NCBI GenBank assembly: GCA_012845835.1
Contig: JABAKD010000009.1
Location: 1,923,324 to 1,987,323 of the forward strand
DNA: 64,000 nucleotides
Source: Undaria pinnatifida
Lineage: Eukaryota > Sar > Phaeophyceae > Laminariales > Alariaceae
Reading direction: 5' to 3'
Below are positions 38,301 through 50,300 of this stretch, piece after piece. The notes under the pieces were generated by a model. That model had not been told where the DNA came from. It made no database searches and saw only the letters and a list, made by a program, of their open reading frames with translations. Made by a program: the position numbers and the translations under genes. Within the stretch, counting starts at the first letter, position 1. Every line of letters begins with the position of its first letter.

Positions 38301-41300
38301 GTGAAGATGCTAAGAAAGCCAGGGTGGTCGACACACTTCTTTACTGTTGCTGGCGTGAAGCACGAACAAGCCTGACTATGACAGGCTACGACGGGTTCAC
38401 CACTCTATGCTCCTCCGATGCCTCGGATGGCGGAAACGGAAGCGCGTCCACCACAACCTAGCGAACGCCGACGCGTTTGCCAGGAGAGATTCTAAGTGCA
38501 TAAAGGCGATAGTGCGCGAACGGGGGTTGTTATATAAAATGTTTTCTGGACGTCAGTTGTCACTTCGATAAATTTCGGGTCAATACTCATCTGTATATAT
38601 GATATTGTTTGCGGGATTTGTAGCACGTATGACGGAGGAGCGTCTGCCACAGAGGACGATGTTTGGGGACCTTATTGGGAGTAAGGACTACTTAGGGAGA
38701 CAAGAGAAAGCCTGGACGGCTCATCTGAACAATATCATGCCCTTGCAATGAAATTCAAAGGGTGACGAAAGTCTGCTCAGAAAGCCGGCAGATGGTTCGA
38801 CGAGTGGAGGAGAGAGCCGAGTTGTTCATGCGAAATTAGCATGAATCAAGGAGACACAAAGCTGCAGAGCGACGCAAAAATGCTGCGGCAGCGCCATCCA
38901 ACGTCGGCATCTATACGCGGCCGGGGGGAGGGTGGAGGGGTGTAGGCGGGAGTAGGAAGGGGGGCAGGGGGAGGGAGGGGGGGGGGGGAAGAGGGGTCGT
39001 CATGCTCAGGCGACTAAGTCTTGGTCTGGCCATCATCGTCTAGAAGTTTCTGGGCCTTCCAATGGCCGTCGAAGGATAGCGTGAAACGGCTCAGACTCTT
39101 TCGCCATGTTTCGTTCTATCCCCCAGTGCCATTGATGATGCACTTGATACCCTGTTTGAGCCCATTACAAAGTTCCTAGAGCCTGCTAGTATGTCATTTT
39201 TTGCTCATTCTTTTCCTTGCTTTTTCTTCTTGTCTTGTCTTGTCTTATCTTGCCTTTTCTTTTCTTTTTTGGTTTTTTGCTTTCTTTTCTTTCTATTCCT
39301 TTCCTTTAATTTATTTTACTCTTTGTTTCCTTTTTCCAAATGACTTGCGTCGGCCGTGCGTATGCGTAGTGATAGGTACTACGTGAAATTATTACGTAGT
39401 AGTCTTTCTTGGGTTGCAAGCGGTATAGCCGTTTTTCCAAGCGCGAGTAGTGAGACGTATGCACCAGTAAGTATGGACCTGGCACATCGTAAGATGACTC
39501 CCGATTTCACTTATATATGTTTCTGGTGGAGGCATGAACTGCGTCAGCTGTGATGTATGCGTGTACCACCTTTGGGTTTGTTTGTGTAATTTCCCCGGGG
39601 AAATCCTCATCTCCAGAGTACTGGAGCCTGTCCTGTGAACACGTACTTGATTATGCGAGTCTATGTGAGCACAACAACAACAACAACAACAACAACAACC
39701 CTTTTCTCCGAGTCTGGAACGTCCTTCAAGCGTGGAAACTCCAACGTTGTCGGTAGATAACTTCTCCGAGTCTGACACGTATCTCTAGCTTAGAAGCGTC
39801 ACGTAGATGCTGGAGAATAGAAATACCCTGTTTGGGCTGCGGACAATACCCCCGTCATTAAGCTGGGTAGCCGATTTGTCGACGACTTCGAAGCACATGA
39901 CAGCTGTGGTCTTCTCGTCTTATTGTGATTTTTACATGAGACAAAAACCTTAGTTAACTTTCGTACTACTTGGTAGCGTGAATAACGGCTTAAATGAAGA
40001 CTTCGCGGTAATGATTTCGCGAATTTGGGACAGATTACCCGCTGAACGCGTCAAACCTCTAGCAGCCGTCTTACCTTTTTCTTGCGTACATCGTCAATGG
40101 GATTTCCTCCCTCGAATGCTCCATATATTCTTGGCGCATTCATAGATAGGATGCTTCTGCTTTGTCGAGGCTGATGTTGCTTCGCGAAGGAGCTGCCTAT
40201 TTTTCTCCGAACTTGGGGAAATGCACATCCCCCATCGAACTCTGCGTAGACGCTTGACGGCCTCAGAGGGTCGCCGATGCGTGGGGCCCATAGATCAAGG
40301 AGCGAGGCTAACAACTTTGCAATTTTACGTGTGTCCCATGTTTCGACTATCACATGAAAACTGCAGGGTTGCTCTTAAAAGTCAGTGAGGACTATATGTG
40401 ACGAGACGAAAAGGAGAAGATAGTTTGGAAAGTGGCGCCTATGTGGCCAAATGATTTAACAGCAGTAAAAACCAGGATACGTAAAGAAGAAAAAAAAACG
40501 TGAGGCACGGACATACTGTTCTAGAGTATATTTCCTTGCAGTATTACCTCTCGATTATAGAGCAGTAGTCACTGGCCCACGTAGCCACGTGACCACTTGG
40601 GCCAGTGGGTAGTTCTACATATCCAACAAAAAAAGTGTTTGCGAGTTCGGCAATTGACTCTCACCGAGTTCTCAACAGGGATGTCCGCGGCTCTCCCCTC
40701 GCCACGCACTACGGTAGTACTCAGGAGCAAACTATCATAACCATCCACGTCTCCAGCGCGCACGCTCGCAAAGACGTCATTACCTTTTTGTTATATTTTC
40801 CCAGAATTATGCCGAAATATGAATTCGGTAGGATTTGAACCCACCACATGATTTTTGTTCGTTATAAAGAACAACCCACTGGCCCACGTAGTCACAAGAA
40901 ATTCTACGCCAGTGCATGTATGTGTACAGTTTCACACTTAACCCCCCCCCCCGGTAGTGCTTCTACTTTTCCTCAAACCTGGCTATCGCAAGGTGAAGAG
41001 GGATATCAAGCCCCAGGTAAAAGCACAGGAGTAGTCTCATCTGGGAACTGCGCCTAGCTACCTCCGACACGCCGTATGAGCGCTGACCAAACATCGTACT
41101 CTGCTTATCACCCGTCATGTCATCTGGCAACGCGTGTCGCCGGCACCCCCTGTACCTGCCTACCCGCATGGCTCCCTGTCCAAGGAGGAGGGGGGATCCG
41201 AGGTCGACGTCGAGAGCACGATATTTCGAGGTCGAGGGGGTGATGGACGAGCAGGACGAAGGTCTGGCTCGCCTGACCGACCTCTTCGCGACGTGGGGGG

Positions 41301-44300
41301 TTGATTTGCGCGCGTTCTTACAGGGGAGCTCACAACAGACACCTGCTGCCGGAAATGGCGGTGATCTGCACGCATGCTTGCTGGAGCGCAAACATGTGGC
41401 ACCTGGCGCCGGCGATGCTGCCGACGGAACAGCCGAGACTATGGACTCGCGTAAAGGGGTCGCGGTGGAAGACTCCTCAGTCGCGGCAGGAAGGGCCGGA
41501 AGCGACTCAGACGCATCAGCTGCTTTCGGGACTGACGAAGGGGACGGCAAAGGTCCCCCCGCGGTCATGGCGGTGAGGGCGCCTCTCGAGGTCAGTAGCT
41601 GGTGATGGCTAGGCCCGACAGTAATGGGCCAGATCCAGGGTCAGAATCAACGCCTGTAAAATGAATATCTGCTCAACGTCATCGTGTGATCGAGGACGCG
41701 ATGTCTGCCGCAGTGCAAAGTAGACGTATTTTGGGAGTATGCTGGCAAATGCATCCTGGACGACGGAGGACGCAATCGCCATGATGGCTGGCGGACCTGC
41801 TGTGGAAGACAATAAAAGGGAGGCCAAAGTGTGCATGCCGAGTGGTTTCAAGAAGATGTAATCCCCCCCCGCAATCAATACCAGGTGTAGAGTGTTCCCA
41901 CTACAAAGCGGCGTGGTGTAAGGACGTAAGTAGTGAGTTGGACGGTAGGAAAATGACGTGTTCATAGGAAGCTGCGACTCCGCCGCTCCGGTGGAAACCT
42001 GTAGGTGCAAAATCGGGTTTCTCGTACAAGACTGACAAAGATGGTTCCATAGCGAGGACGAAAGCAAGACTTGTGGCTAACGCTTTAGGTAGGTGAAAAA
42101 CGTAGAATACTTCCAATCGTTCGCACCAACCCCCTCGTCAGAGTCAATCAAATTTCTGGCGGTCTAAAGAATATTCATTTAGACGTAGCGCAAGCTTTTT
42201 CCGCGCGAGACTCGATGCCGAGATATACATAAAACTACCCAATGGGTGTGGCGACATGTCAAGATGAATTTCCGCTATAACAGATGACTATATGGTCTAA
42301 ACCAGAGAGGACGGCAGTGGGCTGGACTACTGGTAGAGACCAAGGTAGGACACGGTGTGGATCAGTGTAGGACCGACCCTTTTGTTTTTCGCATGATTGT
42401 GGATGGCAAGGTAGAACTGATAATGGCCGTGCCCGTAGACGACATTGTTATTGCAGGATCACAAGAGGCATGCAGAGACTTTTTGCCGCCATACATACCA
42501 AGTTTCCCGCAAAAAAATCCGGACAATTAACTTGGCATACTGGTTGTGCTTTCAACCGTATCTTGGAGTTGGATACGTCAGAGATCATGATGAAGGCTAT
42601 CGTTTAAAGCATGCCGAATGGTTTTGCTGTGACCTCGTCCTCTGACATCGCCACGACCCATGGCGTTTAGGTACGACCAATAGAGGAGGGCGAACTAAAG
42701 GGAGATTCGCCGTACACGGAGCCTGTGGGCAGTCTAATGTGGCTGTCGACCATGACGTGGCCAGGCATCAGGAACGCCGTGCGTGCTGTGGCGTTCCATT
42801 CTCACAGCCCCACCGACGGGGACTGAAAAGCAGTTCTGAAGATCATGGTATGCCTCCACGGAACAAGGGGTATGGGTTTGACTTTTGTCAGGGGTTCGGG
42901 ATTGGATCTGACTGCATATAGCAATGCTGACTACGCTGATAAGTCCAATGACAGGCCCTCGATAGCGGGTGATGCCGTCAGTTTGCACGCAGAGGTGCGC
43001 TACGTTTTCTACAGCAGGAGCAGAGTATGTAGATTTGAGTGAGGGAGTGAAGGAGGCTATGTATACAGAGGCAGTATTTTCGTTTGTTTGTCCAGAGTTG
43101 ACCGGATCGTGTGTCCGAGGTTTTGAAATAAATGAAGGGGTCATAGCACTCACTACGAACCCTCTTAGGTCTGCGCGGAGGAAGCACGAAGATGTGCGGT
43201 TCCATTTCGTCTAAGTGCTACTTAGTGAAAATAAAGCTAAAATTCAATTTGTACGTTCGGAAGAGCAGAACGCAGATATTTTGACAAATTCCCTTGCTGC
43301 GACCACTTTTTTAAATATTACCACAAGTTTATGTTGAAACTACGGTTGGAATATTAACTAGGGGTGAGGTCATCATTGCATGAAAAACATGTTTGAGTCA
43401 TACGAGGACTAATTTTTCGGGCCGTCACCGCACGCTAATTTAAGGGGCACGAGTAATTATGGCGTTACGTGGTACATTAGGCTTTGGCCATTGTCATCGC
43501 TTGAATGCGGCCATTTTTACGACATTGTTATAAACGCAATGGTTTTGGTGATGTGCGACATACAGGGGGGTTTGACCCGGTGCCCGGGTACTGTTATTGG
43601 TTGTCATTTTGTCCTAGATTGTTGTTTTGGATGCCTGTTCGGTCTCGTCGCTTCTGTGTAGAGCCAGGGAGGGTGTTAGTTTGAATCGTCACAGCATAAC
43701 GGTTACAAATATTGTGAAGGGTTTCGATTAAATTCGTAGGCGTTTCGATATCTATTTTCTCATGAATGGACAGCTCCAGCGCATCGCTTTCTGCTCTCTC
43801 TCCTCTGTCTTCTAATACAAAGAAGATTAGAGTACTGGTCAGACAGCGAGACGGCCATTGCATCCGAGCTCGGACTCTAGGAACATTTCATGCAACATAC
43901 CGGATGTTTGTGGGAAGCTAGTTAGCACTTGAATATGCACTATACTGACGGGACCTAACAAACCGATATTCTCCGCATATTTATTGTGTTCTGTCCATCT
44001 AAGAGAAGATACCCAGTTTAATCCGGGTAGTCACGACGAATCCAATAAACTGCAGGGTCCATGTCCGAATAGCAGCACGATAGACCAAGTTCGGAAAATG
44101 TATAACCCAAACTTTACTGCGGGATTTGGGCCTCAAGCGTGCATGTCTGCCACGTCACACGAAAACGCGAACGTGAAAAAGATTCCGTGATGGTGCATTT
44201 CGCGAAACCAAAATAACAAAACATATTTTGACTTGCAGTTAAGGGGTTTGCAATGTATTGACTTTGGTTCGGTAGACGTTGGGTAAGACAGTATTTAAGG

Positions 44301-47300
44301 GTAGTATTTAAACCGTCAGACGTCATAATCCAAAGAATCGACCTATGAATAAAAGGTAAAGCTATCGTCGAAAATAAACACGTTTTCGCTATTATCACAT
44401 TTTTCAGTATCTTAAACATATTTGTTCGGTGGGTTGTTCAACTTGGGGTATGTCATCAATCGGTATCGATACTTTTTACATTTATCCAAACCCAACGGAG
44501 ATTGGAAATCGCAAACACCCTCGATATGAACTCGCGCGAGTGGCCCTTAGCCGGTAACGTGGTAAGAGGTCTCCAAACTACCTCCAGTTACAACCGCCTT
44601 ACTTGGTCTACTAGTGGTACTCCCGAAATATGGCTGTTGCCGGCCGGTATGGGGGACAAAAATCAAATCGGTGCTGTATCATGCTGTGTATCAAATTACT
44701 AACACAACAAAGTAGTAACACGGCAGAACGGCAGGGCAGCAGTACGTACGGTAGTCAAGGTATCACATCCTCTGCATGTAAGTACTAAAATATATATATA
44801 TATATATATAATAACAGGGCAGCACGGCATGGCAGCAGTGCGTACAATATAGTGAAGGAGAGAGGAATGCAGCAGTGGGGACGGTCGTACTCTCAAGCAC
44901 TAGTGGGAGGCCGGTTTTTTAGGGAAAAAATAATAGATTCATATCTCACAGGACAAAGAAGTAAACCCACGTACTGAACGGCCCACCCACCCACCGCGGA
45001 CCACGCTGTGCACCCCCCACCCACCCACCGGCCAAACCTTTACTACATATAGCAGTACAGCAGTGCAGCAGTACGTACAGCAGTACACCTGGTACGCAAG
45101 GAGCAGTTAGTTGGTTCTCGAGGACCTCGTATGAAAAAGGAAACAGACGGGGGAAGTTTCATTTTTTGACGATACTCGGCCATCTTGGGGAGCGAGCGAG
45201 CCACCGTCCACCACCCACCTACCACCCACTATCCAACCACGGACCTGTCCAGTACAGCTGTACAGCAATGCAGCAATACGTAGAGCAGTACACCTGATAG
45301 GCGAGCAGCAGCCGATTCGTTGGTTTACGATGCTCTCGGGCTGGGCGTGATTTGCAATTGTATACTTTTCTCCGCCAGGCCGGGGGCCAAGCGAAACGCG
45401 CCCGCGTTGCCGATTATGCGCACGGCGAGCGGCGACGGCTGGACGCTGCTGTGATTGGTCCTGGTGTTGTTGTGCTTACTGTTGACGCAGGCGCGTCTGT
45501 CGTCTCGTGTGGATGGCTCCGTCCATGGCTCGAGTGGTCGAAAAGCAATTCGAAAGTTTTATATAGTTGGGGTTCGAAAAAAAAAAAGCTGGTAGCGACG
45601 TCGAAGAATCGGGGGGGGGGGGGAAGCGAGCCGTCCCCAGGAAGACGATTTTCACGCCCCACCCTCACCGACGTGGGGCACCGACGGCCGTTCGTTCGCC
45701 GGCACGTCGTAGTGCTGTTGTGCGGATGGTATGTGGAGGCAGGGCGAGGCCGCGGTAGGCCGTGGAGGTTGGGAGCCGCCGCTTTTTTGGGGGGGTGTTA
45801 TGACCAAGATATTTCCAAATATCCGAAGAAATGCCACGACCACTACGTTAGGGTATGGTCTATAGTCTAGACTATAATAAGGATACCCAGTATCGACGTG
45901 ACGACCTGCTGCTTAGGGAGTTTCGCGGAGCCGCCGTCATGCTTTTGGGGGCGATACCCACAACAGCGAACATTCTGGGAAACGCGTATGCAGCCGTATT
46001 TTTTAGACGTGGTGTCCCCACCTTCATTTCAATCGTTTGCACAAGCCAACCCAGGTTGTGATCTCTCTCATTTATGTCTCAATTCTGCCTGATCCTGGTG
46101 TTCGTGACATTCTTAGACAAGGCGCAAAACACGTGATACATCGGGGTAACCTTTACGTTCATCTTATGTACGAAACGTATACAGATAATTCACGGTGCGA
46201 AGATGAATTTTTGTAGCGCTGATCGAGTTGTATAGGTTGCCTGCCAAAACGTTTCGTGCGAAATGGACTTAGCACAGATGAGAACGACTCGTTGCGGCAG
46301 AATGCGGAGCGGTTCCGCTTGCCGCTTTAAGGCCGCGGTGTTACCGGCTGGCACATACCGGCGCAAAAGATTGACCACCTACTGTGCACGAGGTATGATA
46401 TTTGCGCATCCACTGAGTTAGGAACAACGCCCCGGGGGGCACAAATCACGAAAGTAACGCGATTCATGAGCTTTTGACAGTTGTCCGGCGGTTACTTTCC
46501 CGAGTTGAAACAGGGTTCGGAACCCAGAAGGCAAACCTGTCTTACACGAGGGTTTTATACGACAAAATGATTTTTTCAGATGATATCTCCGGGAACGTCT
46601 TCGACGTACTATATGCTACGCTTGGGTTGCACAGAATTTAAAGTATACCAAGTTTGCCCTTACAGAGCTTCAAACCTTACTCACAGGACTTTGTAACAAA
46701 ATATAACCCAAACTTCAGTACCTGCCCTCACAGCCCAGGTATACAAACGAGGAAATATTGCGAATCAAGAACGGCTTTCCGACGATATTGGGTTAAGGAG
46801 ACCCGTCCTGCAGAAAACAGAATTACCAAAAAAAAGTGCTACATCCATCGTAGCACGCGTCTTCGCCTGCCAAAATTCGTTAAAAATTCTTCGGACAGAG
46901 TGGGGGTATCTCCCACACTGTGGGCTTGGTCAAATGGGAACGTCGTCGAGTGGTCCAAGCAATAATTCAGTGAACCCGCTATTTTACGTAGAGGACGAGG
47001 TTCGGATAGGGCAAGGCCACTTGTATGAGGACAGAATTTCAAGCGAACAAATATTTGCCTGAGTCGCGGTTGTTAAGAGGGCATGGTTCTACCACGATTT
47101 GACAAAGTCTCAAAGTACGGCCTAAACCCTCGAAGTAGTCGCATTAGCTTTCCAAATAAGGGCAATGCCTCAATCAGTAAATTCACAGGCTTCCGCAAAG
47201 GAGACGCCCACGGTGATATCCCTTTCACAGGATAAACGCATCGGAGTAGCGCTGTATTGGCTACAGCGAAACGAGGGCGGAAAGGGGCCTGGGGATGCCA

Positions 47301-50300
47301 TAACGTTCTCACAGTACACGGCGAGCGGCCACGTATCTAATATTACTAATGCACGAAGGACTGCGCGTCATGTGCACATCACCAAAAGGTTAAAACATAT
47401 TCTTAGATGCTGAGAGAGACATACCCTCACTCGTAGGTAAAATAGGCGCATCGATGGTCGATGCATGCTGCGGTAAATGTGAACCAGTTAGAAAACATTT
47501 CCCCCCCCACTCCTCTTCCCATCGACCCCCTCCCTCGTTTTATTAATCGCGTTTCCTCGTGTGATAAATTTCGTAAACCAATCCAACCATTGCTTTTTAC
47601 AACAACATGGAACTATGCCCAAAACGCGACAACGATAGATGTACACAGGTAGCACCTTTTTACTGAAAGAATAATCGTAAAAACGGGGCTTCTTAACTTC
47701 AAAATTGTCGTGGTGTGATTCGTCAAAACCGGTTTCTATTCCTAGGCCATGGACTTGCCAATCGTCTTCACCCTTCGATTGTACTTAAAAACAGGTTCGT
47801 GGTTAAATTATAGAGCTCTTTCCTCATGTGACAGGAACAGGCTTCGGGACGATCTGAAGCATCTTTACCGCAGCATGTGTCTTACTACTCTATCATTGCA
47901 TCGACACAAAACATTATCAAAAGGAATTGTATCACAACGAGATATGGGGCAGTGCATTGTCATCCGGTCAGGAGCCCCACACCGTGTTGTCAAATGTTTA
48001 ACTACAAACTACAGTAGTGGTAGATTTACTCTGTAGCACGTGTCCGGCAAGGCATTCTATGCGATCGGCTATACGAGCGACTCACATCGGCCGTGTTGTA
48101 CGCTTCAGGGGGGCATCTGAGTATATTGTCGTCGAAGGTCACACCCGAAAGCAACAACTCCGCGGGGTGGCCATTCCGTAATGCCAAGCCGCTGTCTCCG
48201 GCAACGTTTTCCTGGAACTCGGTGTCGTAGGCTTCCAACAGCCCAGCATTGAAGAGGGCTCCTCCTTCTTCCTCTGGACAAAAAGCGGCAAATATTTGGC
48301 GCATCGAATGGGTACCGGCGTTGTGTGCGTTTGCTGCACGTAGGCACGTGCGATAGAGTACAAAATACAAGGCGATTATCTCCGCGGGTGCCATTCGCCG
48401 ACCGCTACGCTCGCTCAGAACTGAATATACAACATATTATGTGAAGTGGACAGCCCTTAAGGATTTCTGGCAGGTGCAAACTGGTGACATTGATAACGCC
48501 GATAATCTCTCTGCTTTTCTTTGGAAACATTACGGACGCCACATATATAGACAACCTGCAATAAGGTCGTCTCCCAATCGGCGGGGTATTGGTCGCGACT
48601 TTTTTCTCGACCGTTTGGCCCCCCTAGAAGAATTTTTTGCACATTATCACTCCAAATCGAAACACTTCCCACACCCCCGCCCGCGATAAGGGGCGCGCAT
48701 TGGGCCGGCAACGCATGAGCAGGGTGGGCTGCACCCATCCCAAGCTGCTGCCAATAAGATGCGCTGTATCGGTGGCTGTCTGCCCAGTAACAAGGTTGTT
48801 GAAAACTTTGGATATGCTCGCAAGTCGAACAAACAGCAGAGCTTCTGTTGCCGTGCATTTATGAAGAGGAAAATATGTTTGTGGAGTATGCGGTTGTTCG
48901 ATACGGGTCCGCGGATATTTGGTGGTTTCGTATATTCTTGGGTTTCGTATTATGTGTCGAGGCATTATTCGGTATATGCCCCGGAGTGTGGAGCTGCCCC
49001 CCCGCGGGGCAGTCGATGATGTTAATGATACGACCCGGGCTTTGATGATAACGATACTGCCCGTGTATATGTGAGTTGTGCAGCCGGTGACAATCAGGTG
49101 CGGCTTACCTCCTGTGTGTGGTTTATATGGTGCGGTCTCTGACAGAACGGTATTGACCCACCTGGTGTGTATTTGGTATCCGGTGTACGAGTATTTTATC
49201 TTCTCTCCTCGATCTACGCCGTAGCGGCACGCCGCGGGGTTACACAGAACACGTTATTCAGCAAGCTTATACAAGCACGATTATCGTGGGTTTCCGGGCC
49301 CGGAGCTTGCTGAAGGGTTGTTGTTATGGCCGAGGAGGCCGAGCTGCTTCGGCAGCAGCTGGAGGAAGTGTCGATTAATTTGGCTCTGCGAGACGCGACG
49401 TTGGCTGAGAGAGACGCGACGGTGGCTGAGCGAGACACGGCGTTGTCAGCGGAGAGAGCGTTGAGGATGTCCGCCGAGGTAGCGGTTCAGTCGGGTACCG
49501 CTGGGGGGAGCGGGCGGCCCTTGCAGCAGGCAAGTGCTGGGCAGCCTGTGCCGGAGCCAGATTACCGTCACCACCAGACCGATGTCGCAGTTAGTACATG
49601 ATCACTGGTATGGTGACCGACAGTCGTGGTAGGACCATCACCTCCGAGCATACCGATGAAAAGTGCCTCACGTCTGCAGCAGTGTTGTCGACCCCCATGG
49701 GGAAGCGATGGGGATATTCGACAACCATGAGGTCATTGACGAGACCGGTCGTCGTGAACAAGACTGGATTCGTCTCCCTGATAGATTGACGTCAGCGAAC
49801 CATATCGTCGGCAGCAGGCAAGGCGTTTCCCGACTACATGGTCGAGCTGATGTCTCGTGAGCTCATGAACCTGTCCGATGGAGGTACGTATGTCTTGCTC
49901 CTGGACTGTCCCTCACTCACAACGCCTCACCTGGAGATGCTGTACCGGAAACTGTGCGTTGTGCACCTGGATGGTCCTTCCATCGCCCAGAGCATAGCCG
50001 ACATGAGCTTCACTCCGCCCCTCACAGTTGACAACATGCTGGAGTCGTGCAACGCCGTGACCGACCTACCAGATGTGGGCAGGTACTCGGGGGACCAGGT
50101 CATCTGTGGGGTCATCACTGCCGATGGGATGCACGACCGCCGCGCTAGACTGATCATAGACCTGACCTGCGGGACGGGCAACACTGATCTCCACAGGTTA
50201 GTGAGGTCCAGTATGTGCTTGTCCAGTACACTCGACGGATGTGACCCTACCCTTGACTGGTCAAGCGTTAGAGTCGGTGATGTGAAGGACCTGAACGAGG

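Larger units (their letters stand above)
19543..48085 (-). other. Giant intron of the membrane-protein gene (28.5 kb)
   Basis: It runs from donor GTGAGT at 48085 to acceptor TCTGGCAG at 19543. Flanking exons join in phase 0 and give a family-like protein junction. It contains the 10-kb Mutator-like element, Gypsy and Copia fragments, two MITEs, SINE-like sequences and simple repeats. I found no further Pmp or Cys-module exon inside it. Confidence 0.72.

Noticed and set aside
40963-41568. 201-codon minus-strand frame
   Set aside because: Ser/Pro/Ala-rich composition typical of reading against a GC-rich frame on the other strand; the plus frame (41117-41605) is the better, though still weak, candidate.
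43594-43863. Minus-strand 89-codon frame (EKIDIETPTNLIETLHNICN)
   Set aside because: Protein-like in places but no family, no splice signals I trust and no related copy; not reported as a gene.
46654-47413. Two plus-strand frames possibly belonging to a transposon gene
   Set aside because: No catalytic or binding motif could be found; composition alone is not enough.
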